DNA from: Stutzerimonas stutzeri RCH2
GTDB lineage: Bacteria > Pseudomonadota > Gammaproteobacteria > Pseudomonadales > Pseudomonadaceae
Assembly: GCF_000327065.1 (NCBI RefSeq)
Contig: NC_019936.1
Location: 2,249,001 to 2,313,000 of the forward strand
Length of the DNA stretch: 64,000 bases
Reading direction: 5' to 3'
Both the position numbers and the translations under genes were made by a program. This document shows, one piece after another, positions 38,080 to 46,995 of this stretch. Every line of letters starts with the position of its first letter. Position 1 is the stretch's first letter. Below the pieces are notes generated by a model. The model ran no database searches, was not told the DNA's origin, and was given only the letters and a program-made list of their open reading frames with translations.

Positions 38080-41000
38080 GCCTGAACCTCCTTGTAAACC
38101 GCCTTGCGGGCTTCGCGTTTCTCGACGAAGGCGCGAATCACCAGATAGAACACCGGGGTCAGCAGGAGCCCGAAGAAGGTCACCCCGAGCATGCCGCTGA
38201 ACACCGCGACACCCATGGCATGACGCATCTCGGCACCGGCCCCGCTGGAAAGCACCAGCGGCACCACGCCCATGATGAAGGCGAAGCTGGTCATCAGGAT
38301 CGGCCGCAGACGCAGGCGGCAGGCTTCGAGGATGGCCGCCAGCCGGTCCATGCCTTCCTCCTGCTTGTCCTTGGCGAACTCGACGATGAGGATGGCGTTC
38401 TTGCACGCCAGGCCCACCAGCACGATCAGGCCGATCTGGGTGAACACGTTGTTGTCGCTACCGGCGAGGATCACCCCGGTGATGGCCGAGAGCAGTGTCA
38501 TCGGTACGATCAGAATCACCGCCAGCGGCAGGCTCCAGCTCTCGTATTGCGCAGCGAGCACCAGGAAGGCCAGCAGCACGCAGAGCGGGAAAACGAAGAT
38601 TGCGGTATTGCCAGCGAGGATCTGCTGATAGGTCAGCTCGGTCCATTCGTAGCTCATGCCGTTCGGCAGTTCAGCCTTGAGCAGGCGCTCCATGGCCGCC
38701 TCGGCCTGACCGGAGCTGTAGCCCGGCGCGGCCGCGCCGTTGATCTCGGCGGTGAGGAAGCCGTTGTAGTGCATGACCCGATCCGGGCCGGCGCTGTCGG
38801 TGACGTTGACGAAGGTCGACAGCGGGACCATCTCGCCGCGGTTGTTGCGCACCTTCAGCTGACCGATCTGCTCCGGTGCCAGGCGGAACTTCTGGTCCGC
38901 CTGGACGTTGACCTGATAGGTACGGCCGAAGCGGTTGAAGTCGTTGGCGTACAGCGAGCCGAGGTAGACCTGCATGGTGTCGAAGATCTCGTCGATCGGC
39001 ACACCGTGGGTCTTGGCTTTTTCCCGGTCGATGTCGGCATCCACCTGCGGCACGTTCACCTGATAGCTGGTGAACAGGCCGGCCAGCTCCGGATAGTCCG
39101 CGCTCTTGGCAATGACGTTCTGCACCTGGCTGTACAGCTCCTCGTAGCCGAGGTTGCCGCGGTCCTGCACCTGCACACGGAAACCGCCGATGGTGCCCAA
39201 CCCCTGTACCGGTGGCGGCGGGAAGATGGCGATAAAGGCATCCTGGATCTGCGCGAACTGGCCGTTCAGGTCCGCCGCGATGGCGTTGGCCGAGAGCGAT
39301 GGGTCCTTGCGCTCATCGAAGGGTTTGAGCGGAGTGAAGACGATGCCGCTGTTCGGGCTGTTGGTGAAGCCGTTGATCGACAGGCCCGGGAAGGCCACGG
39401 TGTTTTCCACGCCCGGGTGCTTGCCGGCAATTTCCGACATGCGCTTGATCACGTCCTCGGTGCGGTCCAGCGTGGCGGCGTCCGGCAGCTGGGCGAAGGC
39501 GACCAGATACTGCTTGTCCTGCGGCGGCACGAAACCGGTCGGCGTGCTGGCGAAGCCCATGTAGCCGAGGCCGACCAGTCCGACATAGACCACCAGTGCA
39601 ATGCCGCTGCCGCGCAGGATGCGCCGCACCAGACCGACGTAGCCGTGGCTGGCGCGGTCGAACATGCGGTTGAACGGTGCGAACAGCCAGCCGCCAAAAA
39701 TCCGATCGAGCAGCCGCGAGAAGCCGTCTTTGGGCGCGTCGTGCGACCTGAGGAGCGCAGCGGCCAGTGCCGGCGACAGAGTCAGCGAGTTGAACGCCGA
39801 GATCACGGTGGAGATGGCGATGGTCAGCGCGAACTGCTGGTAGAACTGCCCGGTGAGGCCGGAAATGAATGCAGTCGGGATAAACACCGCGCAGAGCACC
39901 AGCGCCGTTGCGATGATCGGCCCGGTCACTTCCTTCATGGCCTGACGGGTCGCTTCCTCCGGCGACTTGCCGAGGCCGATGTTGCGCTCGACGTTTTCCA
40001 CCACGACGATGGCGTCGTCCACCACGATGCCGATGGCCAGCACCAGGCCGAACAGCGACAGCGCGTTGAGCGAGAAACCGAGCAGGTGCATGACCGCGAA
40101 GGTGCCGATCAGCGACACCGGCACGGCGGCCAGTGGAATGATCGAGGCGCGCCAGGTCTGCAGGAACAGAATCACCACCAGCACTACCAGCACGATGGCT
40201 TCGAGCAGCGTATGTACCACCGCCTCGATGGAGCCGCGCACGAAGATGGTCGGGTCGTAGACGATCTCGTAGTCCACGCCTTCCGGGAAGTCGCGTTTCA
40301 GTTCCGCCATGCGTGCGCGCACCGAGTCGGAGATCTCGATGGCGTTCGACCCCGGGCGCTGGAATACCGGAATGGCGACGGCGGGCTGGTTGTTCAGCAG
40401 CGAACGCAGCGCGTACTGGCTGGAGCCCAGTTCGACGCGGGCGATGTCCCGCAGGCGGGTGATCGAGCCATCTTCACCAGCGCGGATGATGATGTTCTCG
40501 AATTCTTCCTCGGTGACCAGGCGGCCCTGGGTGTTGATCGACAGCTGGAAGTCCGTCGCACCCGGTGCCGGCGGCGCACCCAAGGAGCCCGCGGCGACCT
40601 GGCGGTTCTGCTCGCGGATCGCGTTGACCACGTCCGATGCGGTGAGGTTGCGCGAGGCGACCTTCTCCGGGTCGAGCCAGACGCGCAGGGAGTAATCGCC
40701 CATGCCGAACAGCTGCACGTCACCGATGCCATCCAGCCGCGCCAGTTCGTCCTTGACGTTGAGCGCGGCGTAGTTGGACAGGTAGAGCATGTCGTAGCGC
40801 TGATCCGGCGAGGTCAGGTGCACCACCATGGTCAGGTCGGGCGAGGCCTTGTCCACGGTCACGCCGAGGCGCTGCACCTCGGTGGGCAAGGTCGGCATGG
40901 TGCGCGTGACGCGGTTCTGCACCTGCACCTGGGCGTTGTCCAGGTCAGTGCCCAGGCCGAAGGTGATAGTCAGCGTCAGCTTGCCGTCGGCGGTCGCCTG

Positions 41001-41246
41001 GGACGACATGTAGAGCATGCCCTCGACGCCGGTGATGGCCTGCTCCAGCGGCGAGGCGACGGTTTCGCCAATCACCTTGGGGTTGGCGCCGGGGAAGTTG
41101 GCGCGTACCACCACGGTGGGCGGGACGACTTCGGGGTATTCGCTGATCGGCAGCTGGAACAGCGAGATGGCCCCGCCGATGAGGATCACCAGCGACAGCA
41201 CGGCGGCGAAAATCGGCCGCCTGATGAAGAATTGCGAGAAATTCAT
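38076..41246 (-). CDS. mexF: MexF, RND multidrug efflux transporter
   Basis: A 1056-residue inner-membrane RND antiporter, near P. aeruginosa MexF (1062). It begins MNFSQFFIRRPIFAAVLSLV and contains FPGANPKVIGETVASPLEQA, ILFLQTWRASIIPLAAVPVS and the TM4 proton-relay pair GIVVDDAIVVVENVERNIGL. IFPPPPVQGLGTIGGFRVQV is a MexF-group marker. The homologous pump exports chloramphenicol, fluoroquinolones, trimethoprim and quorum-signal precursors. The start at 41246 fits the family; upstream open codons lack similarity. It follows mexE by 99 bp. Confidence 0.95.
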   Translation of the reverse strand: MNFSQFFIRRPIFAAVLSLVILIGGAISLFQLPISEYPEVVPPTVVVRANFPGANPKVIGETVASPLEQAITGVEGMLYMSSQATADGKLTLTITFGLGTDLDNAQVQVQNRVTRTMPTLPTEVQRLGVTVDKASPDLTMVVHLTSPDQRYDMLYLSNYAALNVKDELARLDGIGDVQLFGMGDYSLRVWLDPEKVASRNLTASDVVNAIREQNRQVAAGSLGAPPAPGATDFQLSINTQGRLVTEEEFENIIIRAGEDGSITRLRDIARVELGSSQYALRSLLNNQPAVAIPVFQRPGSNAIEISDSVRARMAELKRDFPEGVDYEIVYDPTIFVRGSIEAVVHTLLEAIVLVVLVVILFLQTWRASIIPLAAVPVSLIGTFAVMHLLGFSLNALSLFGLVLAIGIVVDDAIVVVENVERNIGLGKSPEEATRQAMKEVTGPIIATALVLCAVFIPTAFISGLTGQFYQQFALTIAISTVISAFNSLTLSPALAAALLRSHDAPKDGFSRLLDRIFGGWLFAPFNRMFDRASHGYVGLVRRILRGSGIALVVYVGLVGLGYMGFASTPTGFVPPQDKQYLVAFAQLPDAATLDRTEDVIKRMSEIAGKHPGVENTVAFPGLSINGFTNSPNSGIVFTPLKPFDERKDPSLSANAIAADLNGQFAQIQDAFIAIFPPPPVQGLGTIGGFRVQVQDRGNLGYEELYSQVQNVIAKSADYPELAGLFTSYQVNVPQVDADIDREKAKTHGVPIDEIFDTMQVYLGSLYANDFNRFGRTYQVNVQADQKFRLAPEQIGQLKVRNNRGEMVPLSTFVNVTDSAGPDRVMHYNGFLTAEINGAAAPGYSSGQAEAAMERLLKAELPNGMSYEWTELTYQQILAGNTAIFVFPLCVLLAFLVLAAQYESWSLPLAVILIVPMTLLSAITGVILAGSDNNVFTQIGLIVLVGLACKNAILIVEFAKDKQEEGMDRLAAILEACRLRLRPILMTSFAFIMGVVPLVLSSGAGAEMRHAMGVAVFSGMLGVTFFGLLLTPVFYLVIRAFVEKREARKAVYKEVQA

Positions 41247-41345
41247 GGCGCACTCCGGGGTAGGGCGCGCATCTGGCGGCGCCCTGGCGGATCGATCGGA
41301 TTGGCGCGGCATGCGCGCCGGAGTTCAGGTGAGTTGTGTCGGTAT

Positions 41346-42575
41346 TTAGCTGCTTGGGCGCTGAGCCAGGGTGCGCTCGACCACCTGTGGCTTCATCGCC
41401 TCGCTGATCGCACGGTTCTGCTGGCGGAGCGTGGCCAGCGTTTCGGCGTCGGCCATGGGCACCGACTCCGGCTGCACCGGGCTGCCCGGGCGCACGCGCT
41501 GCAGGCCATTGACCACGATGCTCTCGCCCTTCGCCAGACCGCTGCGGACGATGCGCAGCCCTTCGAGCTTGGGGCCGAGCTCGACCGGCCGGTAGGCGAC
41601 GGTGCCGTCTTCGGCCAGCACCAGGACGAATTTCTTGCCGAGGTCGGTACCAACGGCGACGTCCTTGATCAGCACGGCGTCGTAGGTGGCGCTGCCGACC
41701 AGCTTCAGCCGCGCATACAGGCCGGGGGTGAAGCTGCCGTCACGGTTGTCGAACACCGCGCGACCGCGAATGGTACCGGTGCGCGGGTCGACCTGATTGT
41801 CGACGAAGTCCATGTGGCCCAGGTGCGGGTGACCGTCCTCGCTGGAAAGGCCGAGGTAGACCGGCGTCGTCTCGCCACGGTCACCGTTGCGCGCCAGCTC
41901 ACGGTATTTGAGGTAGGTGCGCTCGTCCGCTTCGAAATAGGCATAGACCTTGTCGGTGGAGACCAGCGTGGTCAGCAGCGCCTCGCTGGCGTTGACCAGA
42001 TTGCCGGAGGTGATCAGCGCGCGGCCGACGCGTCCGTCGATGGGCGCCGTCACGCGGGTGAAGGACAGATCCAGTTGCGCGCGATCCAGTTGTGCCTGAA
42101 TCGCCGCCGTCGCCGAACGGGCTTCGCTGGCGGCACTGACGCGGGCATCGGCCAGCTCGGCGGAAATCGCATTCTTCTGCCGCAGGCGCTCGCCGCGTTC
42201 GGCCTCGGCAACAGTGCGCTGCTGGATGGCACGGGCCTGTTGCAGCTGGGCCTGCAGGCGCTTGACCTCGGCCTGGAACGGCCGCGGATCGATCTGGAAC
42301 AAGAGGTCGCCTTTCTTCACCAGCGCACCTTCCTCGAAGGCCGCCTTGTCGATGAAGCCGGACACGCGCGGGCGGATCTCCACCGATTCTGGCGCTTCCA
42401 GGCGGCCAGTGAGTTCGTCCCACTCGGTCACCTGCTGTTCGATGACTTCCGCGACGCTGACGGCGGGCGGCGGCATGCCCGACTGGGTGGCCTCCGGTGC
42501 CTTGCCACAAGCGGCGGTGATCAGCACCGTCAGGGCGATAAGGGGAAAACGCAAGGCGTTGAACGAACGTTCCAT
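41346..42575 (-). CDS. mexE: MexE, periplasmic adaptor lipoprotein of the MexEF-OprN pump
   Basis: A 409-residue RND adaptor. The signal ends in the lipobox ITAAC, giving a lipid-anchored N-terminus. The lipoyl and hairpin parts read VEIRPRVSGFIDKAAFEEGA, LVKKGDLLFQIDPRPFQAEV and LDLSFTRVTAPIDGRVGRAL. The C-terminal part has VDPRTGTIRGRAVFDNRDGS and the proximal domain GDVAVGTDLG-like VAVGTDLGKKFVLVL. It is the first gene of mexEF-oprN. A 229-bp spacer separates it from mexT upstream; expression should depend on MexT. Confidence 0.93.
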   Translation of the reverse strand: MERSFNALRFPLIALTVLITAACGKAPEATQSGMPPPAVSVAEVIEQQVTEWDELTGRLEAPESVEIRPRVSGFIDKAAFEEGALVKKGDLLFQIDPRPFQAEVKRLQAQLQQARAIQQRTVAEAERGERLRQKNAISAELADARVSAASEARSATAAIQAQLDRAQLDLSFTRVTAPIDGRVGRALITSGNLVNASEALLTTLVSTDKVYAYFEADERTYLKYRELARNGDRGETTPVYLGLSSEDGHPHLGHMDFVDNQVDPRTGTIRGRAVFDNRDGSFTPGLYARLKLVGSATYDAVLIKDVAVGTDLGKKFVLVLAEDGTVAYRPVELGPKLEGLRIVRSGLAKGESIVVNGLQRVRPGSPVQPESVPMADAETLATLRQQNRAISEAMKPQVVERTLAQRPSS

Positions 42576-42674
42576 GCTTGACTCCGCAAGTCGGATTTGT
42601 TGATGGCAGGAGTCTGCGTGGTCAAGTCGTTCAGCAGAAATCGAACAAGGCGAAGGTGAATATCATTGGCGGTG

Positions 42675-42694
42675 ATGGTTAACGATTCGGAATC
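42675..42694. promoter_or_regulatory. Candidate regulator site upstream of mexE
   Basis: About 100-120 bp upstream of mexE, the block ATGGT-TAAC-GATTC-G-GAATC joins one conserved half of the MexT nod-box (ACCAT on the mexE strand) to a short dyad GATTC-N-GAATC. The match to the full motif is incomplete, unlike the site at 43878-43901. Confidence 0.3.
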
Positions 42695-42804
42695 AGCGCC
42701 GGGCGAGGTGCGCTGTGCGGCAGACGCCGCTCCGGCGGAACACTGGCTAGTGCCTCGCCAGCGGTTCAGGACACCGAAACACAGAAGTGAAACGTGAAGC
42801 GGTT

Positions 42805-43722
42805 TTATGGGCTGTCCGGATCGCCAACGAACATCTGGATACGCGAGCGCAGCCAGCGTTCGGCGGGGTCGTTGTCCTGGGCGCCGCGCCAAGCCATGGA
42901 CAGCTCGAAGTCCTGGCTGGTCTGGAACGGCAGCGGTTCGGCGCGCACGCCGCCGTTGGCGGCCAGCGCGGCGGCGGCGTAATCCGGAACGGTGGCGATG
43001 ATGTCGGTTCCGGCGAGCAAGCTAGCCAGGCCGTTGAACTGCGGCACCGCCAGGACCACCTTGCGCTTGCAGCCGTGCAGCGCCAGTTCCTCGTCGATAT
43101 AGCCGTTAAGATCGCCGGCAAAGGAGACCATCGCATGCGGACGGCTGCAGTAGTCCTCCATGCTCAGCCGGCCGGGAATGCTGTCGGCGCGCAGCAGCAT
43201 CGGCTTGGGTCGACGCAGTACCTTGCGCTTGGAGTTCGCCGGCAGCTCCTCTGTGTAGCAGACGCCCACGGATATCTCCCCGGACGCCAGCAGGCCGGGC
43301 ATCAACAGGTAGTTGGCGCGGCGCACCACCAGCACCACGTCCGGCGCTTCGGCGCGCAGGCGGCGCAGCAGCGGTGGCAGCAGGGCGAACTCGACTTCAT
43401 CGGTCAGGCCGATGCGAAACACCTGGCTGCTGGTCGCCGGGTCGAAGGTCGAGGCACTACTGACGGCAGTAGAGATCGAATCCAGTGCCGGCGATAGCAG
43501 CTTCGCGATCTCCAATGCGCGAGCCGTAGGCTCCATGCTGCGGCCGGTACGCACGAACAGCGGGTCGTCGAACAGGGTGCGCAGGCGTGCCAGCGCCGCG
43601 CTGATCGCCGGCTGGCCTAGAAACAGCTTTTCTGCAGCGCGGGTCACGCTGCGCTCGTGCATCAGCGTTTCGAAAACGATCAGCAGATTGAGGTCAACAC
43701 GGCGAAGGTCGTTGCGATTCAT
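42805..43722 (-). CDS. mexT: MexT, LysR-family activator of mexEF-oprN and mexS
   Basis: A 305-residue LysR regulator nearly identical in its N-terminus to P. aeruginosa MexT as I remember it: MNRNDLRRVDLNLLIVFETL, MHERSVTRAAEKLFLGQPAI, and RTLFDDPLFVRTGRSMEPTA. The effector domain has VVRRANYLLMPGLLASGEIS and AVPQFNGLASLLAGTDIIAT. The C-terminus LRSRIQMFVGDP matches too. The frame is intact, with no sign of the inactivating indels common in laboratory P. aeruginosa strains. The start at 43722 is the shorter form; 39 upstream codons are open. It lies upstream of mexE on the same strand and divergent from mexS. Confidence 0.93.
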   Translation of the reverse strand: MNRNDLRRVDLNLLIVFETLMHERSVTRAAEKLFLGQPAISAALARLRTLFDDPLFVRTGRSMEPTARALEIAKLLSPALDSISTAVSSASTFDPATSSQVFRIGLTDEVEFALLPPLLRRLRAEAPDVVLVVRRANYLLMPGLLASGEISVGVCYTEELPANSKRKVLRRPKPMLLRADSIPGRLSMEDYCSRPHAMVSFAGDLNGYIDEELALHGCKRKVVLAVPQFNGLASLLAGTDIIATVPDYAAAALAANGGVRAEPLPFQTSQDFELSMAWRGAQDNDPAERWLRSRIQMFVGDPDSP

Positions 43723-43877
43723 ACCTGGTTCACGTCGAGCCTGCAGCCGGGCCAGGAGGCATCCGGCTCTGGAGGGTGGTATGCATTCTAGACAGCTTCG
43801 GTAGCCAGCGGCATGCCCGATCCCGCTTTCGAAATGCACAAAGCTGCAATGCCTGGCAGGGATACATACGCAGTTCC

Positions 43878-43901
43878 ATCATTACGGCGCATGGGGACTA
43901 T
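43878..43901. promoter_or_regulatory. MexT nod-box in the mexT-mexS intergenic region
   Basis: ATCA-N5-GCGCAT-N4-ACTAT. The published MexT motif is ATCA-N5-GTCGAT-N4-ACYAT; both outer blocks and the spacings match exactly and the centre matches in 3 of 6. It starts 155 bp upstream of mexT and ends 83 bp before mexS. Confidence 0.65.
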
Positions 43902-43984
43902 CAATGGGAATCCACGCCGTTCGCTGGAGTTGTGACGATACTGACGATAAAGTCCGTTTGCACAGTAGTAAGTGAGGGGTCGAA

Positions 43985-45001
43985 ATGTCCCGCATCATCC
44001 GTTTTCATCAGTTCGGTCCGGCCGACGTGTTGCGCCACGAGGAGCGCGCGGTGCCGGTTGCCGGCCCCGGCGAGGTGCTGATCGGCGTTCGTGCCATCGG
44101 CGTCAGCTGGAATGACGTGCTCTGGCGCCAGGATCTTGCGCCACGACACGCGCGTCTGCCTGCCGGGCTCGGCAGCGAAGTGGCAGGCGAGGTGCTGGCG
44201 GTGGGTGAGGGCGTCCAGGGTTTCAGCGTCGGCGATCAGGTTGCCGGCTTCCCGGCCCACGATCTCAATCAATATCCGCTTTATGCCGAGCACGCCCTGT
44301 TGCCGCAACAGGCGCTGGTGCACTACCCGGACATGCTCGACGCCAGCGAGGCAGCCATTCATTACACGCCGATGCTGGTCAGCTATTTCGCGCTGGTGGA
44401 ACTGGCCCAGCTGGAACCCGGCCAGTACGTGCTGATCAACCAGGCCGCACATTGCACCGGCCCGGCGGCGGTACAGCTGGCCAAGGCGCTGGGCGGGCGG
44501 GTGATCGCCACCTGTGATACCAGCGAAGACCGCGACTACCTGCGCGAGCTGGGCGCGGAAACCGTCATCGTCACCGAAGAGGAAGATCTGGTCGGCCGCC
44601 TGCAGAAGCTGACTGAAGGCCGTGGCGTCGAGGTGGTGCTGGATGCCTGCGGCGGCTCGCAGATGAAGCTGCTGGGCGATGTCATGGCGCCGTTGGGCAA
44701 GCTGATTCTCTACGGCATGAACGGTGGCAACGAGACCGCGCTGCCGGTCTGCGCGGCGTTCAAGAAGAACTTCAAGTTCTTCCTGCACTGCCTGTGCGAC
44801 TTCACCGGGCAACCGGAGCTGGGCATCGAGCAGAACCGCGAGGCGGTCGAGCGCGCGCTGCAGCATATCAATCAGCTTACCGCCGACCGCCTGCTACGCC
44901 CGCAGGTCGATCGGCTGTTTCCGTTCGAGCAGGCCGTCGAAGCCCATCGGTATGTTGAAAGTGGCATCCCCCGCGGTCGTGTCGTGCTGACCTTGGGCTG
45001 A
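43985..45001 (+). CDS. mexS: MexS, quinone-oxidoreductase-like NADPH dehydrogenase (MDR family)
   Basis: A 338-residue zinc-independent-type medium-chain dehydrogenase/reductase. It begins MSRIIRFHQFGPADVLRHEE, with ISWNDV-like IGVSWNDVLWRQDLAPRHAR and LPAGLGSEVAGEVLAVGEGV. The cofactor-binding region is INQAAHCTGPAAVQLAKALG followed by GGRVIATCDTSEDRDYLREL. The gene is divergent from mexT, exactly as in P. aeruginosa. Loss of MexS there raises MexEF-OprN levels, probably because a toxic electrophile accumulates and activates MexT. The reaction itself is not firmly known. Confidence 0.91.
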   Translation: MSRIIRFHQFGPADVLRHEERAVPVAGPGEVLIGVRAIGVSWNDVLWRQDLAPRHARLPAGLGSEVAGEVLAVGEGVQGFSVGDQVAGFPAHDLNQYPLYAEHALLPQQALVHYPDMLDASEAAIHYTPMLVSYFALVELAQLEPGQYVLINQAAHCTGPAAVQLAKALGGRVIATCDTSEDRDYLRELGAETVIVTEEEDLVGRLQKLTEGRGVEVVLDACGGSQMKLLGDVMAPLGKLILYGMNGGNETALPVCAAFKKNFKFFLHCLCDFTGQPELGIEQNREAVERALQHINQLTADRLLRPQVDRLFPFEQAVEAHRYVESGIPRGRVVLTLG

Positions 45002-45008
45002 GCCTTCA

Positions 45009-45028
45009 AGGGCCCTGTACAGGGCCCT
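45009..45028 (+). terminator. Hairpin after mexS
   Basis: Perfect inverted repeat AGGGCCCTG-TA-CAGGGCCCT, eight bases after the mexS stop. No T-run follows (CTCATC), so termination would be weak or factor-dependent. Confidence 0.45.
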
Positions 45029-45107
45029 CTCATCGCCCCGCAGAAACTTTTCTCGCGCCGTTCCAGTCCTCCGAAGACAGGCTCACAACCTAGACGGAGG
45101 ATTTTCC

Positions 45108-45965
45108 ATGGCCGAAGACAACCAGACCCTACCGCCCCAGGAGCAGCCCGAGCCCGGTAAAGAGGGGCTGATGAACCCCCGCCCGGAATACCGTGGCGAA
45201 GACTACAAGGCGGCGGGCAAGCTCGAAGGCAAGACCGCCATCATCACCGGCGGTGACAGCGGCATCGGTCGTTCGGTGGCCGTGCTGTTCGCTCGTGAAG
45301 GGGCCGACGTGGCGATCCTCTATCTCGATCAGCATCAGGACGCTGAAGAAACCCGCACCGTCGTCGAACAGTACGGCCGCCGCTGCCTGACTTTCGCCGG
45401 CGACGTCGCCGACCGCGACGTTTGCCGCAAGGTCATCGACGAAACCCTCGCCGCATTCGGCAAGCTCGACATCCTGGTCAACAATGCCGCCGAACAGCAC
45501 CCGCAGGAAAAGCTCGAGGACATCAGCGAAGAACAGTGGGAGAAGACCTTCCGCACCAACATCTTCGGCATGTTCCAGATGACCAAGGCGGTGCTACCGC
45601 ATCTCGGCAAGGGTGCTTCGATCATCAACACCACATCGGTGACCGCCTACAAGGGCAGCCCGCAGCTGCTGGACTATTCGGCCACCAAGGGCGCGATCAC
45701 GGCCTTCACCCGTTCGCTATCGATGAACCTCGCCGAGCGTGGCATTCGCGTCAACGGCGTCGCGCCGGGGCCGATCTGGACGCCGCTGATTTCGTCGACC
45801 TTCGATGCCGACGAGGTCGCCGAATTCGGCTCCAACACGCCGATGAAGCGCCCCGGCCAGCCCGATGAAGTGGCGCCGGCGTATGTCTACCTGGCCAGCA
45901 GCGATGCAGCCTACGTGAGCGGCCAGGTGATCCACGTCAACGGCGGCACCGTGGTCAACGGCTGA
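45108..45965 (+). CDS. Short-chain dehydrogenase/reductase (YghA/YhdG-like)
   Basis: A 285-residue classical SDR with an acidic, proline-rich N-terminal extension of about 40 residues. The NAD(P)-binding motif is TGGDSGIGRSVAVLFAREGA. The catalytic tetrad is Asn in NNAAEQHP, Ser in INTTSVTAYKGSPQLL, and Tyr-x-x-x-Lys in DYSATKGAITAFTRSL. The C-terminal RRPGQP-like MKRPGQPDEVAPAYVYLASS is typical of this subgroup, often stress-induced. GGAGG lies about 8 bases before the start. It is followed closely (53 bp) by Ku. In pseudomonads such genes belong to general-stress regions; the substrate is unknown. Confidence 0.88.
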   Translation: MAEDNQTLPPQEQPEPGKEGLMNPRPEYRGEDYKAAGKLEGKTAIITGGDSGIGRSVAVLFAREGADVAILYLDQHQDAEETRTVVEQYGRRCLTFAGDVADRDVCRKVIDETLAAFGKLDILVNNAAEQHPQEKLEDISEEQWEKTFRTNIFGMFQMTKAVLPHLGKGASIINTTSVTAYKGSPQLLDYSATKGAITAFTRSLSMNLAERGIRVNGVAPGPIWTPLISSTFDADEVAEFGSNTPMKRPGQPDEVAPAYVYLASSDAAYVSGQVIHVNGGTVVNG

Positions 45966-46018
45966 CCCATTGCCGGGCCAACGAATGGCTCGGCCACATC
46001 AACGCTTGGAGAACGACC

Positions 46019-46900
46019 ATGCCACGCACGATCTGGAAAGGCGCAGTCAGTTTCGGACTGGTACACATCCCGGTGGCGCTGGTGCCGGCCACCACCCGCC
46101 AGGGCATCGACTTCGACTGGCTGGACAAACGCAGCATGGACCGGGTCGGCTACAAGCGCATCAACAAGACCACCGGCGAGGACATCGACAGCGAAAACAT
46201 CGTCAAGGGCGTGGAATACGAGAAGGGCAGCTACGTCGTGATCAGCGATGACGAGATCAAGTCGGCGCACCCCAAGGCAACCCAGACCGTCGACATCGTT
46301 GCCTTCGTCGACGCCAAGGACATCTCCTTTCTGTATATCGACACACCGTATTACCTGACGCCGGACCGCCGCGGCGAAAAGGTCTACGCCTTGCTGCGCG
46401 AGACGCTGATCCAGACCGGCAAGGTCGGCATCGCCAACGTCGTGCTACGTAACAAGCAGCACCTGGCGGTGGTGATGCCGCTGGGCAAGGCCTTGGTGAT
46501 GAACACGCTGCGCTGGGCCGACGAGGTGCGCGGCGTCGAGTACCTGGAACTGAAGGATGAAGCTCTCGATCCGGACCTGGCCGAGCGTGAGCTGGACATG
46601 GCCAAACGGCTGGTCGAGGACATGACCGAGAAGTGGAAGCCGGAACAGTACAAGGACACCTTCCAGGATCAGATCATGGAGCTGGTGGAGAAAAAGGCCC
46701 GCGAAGGCAAGCTGGAAGCCGTCGGCGGACCGGAGGAGGCGGTGGATCGGCGTTCGGCCGATGTCATCGACCTTACCGAGCTGCTCAAGCGGAGCCTTGC
46801 CGCCAAGCCTGGCAAGGCCCGCGCTGCCAGCGAAGACGACGAGGCGGACGATGCGCCGAAAAAGGCGCCGGCCAAACCGAAAACCACGAGCAAGGCCTAA
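46019..46900 (+). CDS. ku: Ku, non-homologous end-joining DNA-end-binding protein
   Basis: A 293-residue bacterial Ku. The core (residues 1-250) reads MPRTIWKGAVSFGLVHIPVA, with DWLDKRSMDRVGYKRINKTT, GEDIDSENIVKGVEYEKGSY and YYLTPDRRGEKVYALLRETL. It forms a ring-shaped dimer on DNA ends and recruits LigD. A Lys/Ala/Pro-rich C-terminal tail starts after residue 255, typical for the family, and is cut by a TAA at 46898-46900. The same frame continues open with tail-like codons to a TGA at 46982-46984. The LigD polymerase gene starts 95 bp after the TAA. The core looks intact and probably functional. Confidence 0.94.
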   Translation: MPRTIWKGAVSFGLVHIPVALVPATTRQGIDFDWLDKRSMDRVGYKRINKTTGEDIDSENIVKGVEYEKGSYVVISDDEIKSAHPKATQTVDIVAFVDAKDISFLYIDTPYYLTPDRRGEKVYALLRETLIQTGKVGIANVVLRNKQHLAVVMPLGKALVMNTLRWADEVRGVEYLELKDEALDPDLAERELDMAKRLVEDMTEKWKPEQYKDTFQDQIMELVEKKAREGKLEAVGGPEEAVDRRSADVIDLTELLKRSLAAKPGKARAASEDDEADDAPKKAPAKPKTTSKA

Positions 46901-46984
46901 GCAGCCAAATCGACTGCATCGTCGTCTACGCGAGCGCGCAAGGCGCCGGCCACCGATAGCAAATCCAGCAAGAAGGCCAGCTGA
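46901..46984 (+). other. In-frame, tail-like continuation of the ku reading frame after the TAA
   Basis: Directly after the ku TAA the same frame encodes 27 residues rich in Lys, Ala, Ser and Arg (starting AAKSTASSSTRARKAP, ending SKSSKKAS) before TGA. This composition matches basic tails of bacterial Ku. It suggests that a recent nonsense change shortened the tail, or that some readthrough occurs. Confidence 0.6.
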
Positions 46985-46995
46985 CCGAGGGCGCC

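Noticed and set aside
38007..42581. A 1524-codon open frame on the + strand, antisense to mexF and mexE
   Set aside because: It is a mirror of strongly biased third-position GC in the real mexE and mexF genes. The translation is low-complexity (rich in His, Gln, Arg, Asp) with no domain, and it crosses the true intergenic space.
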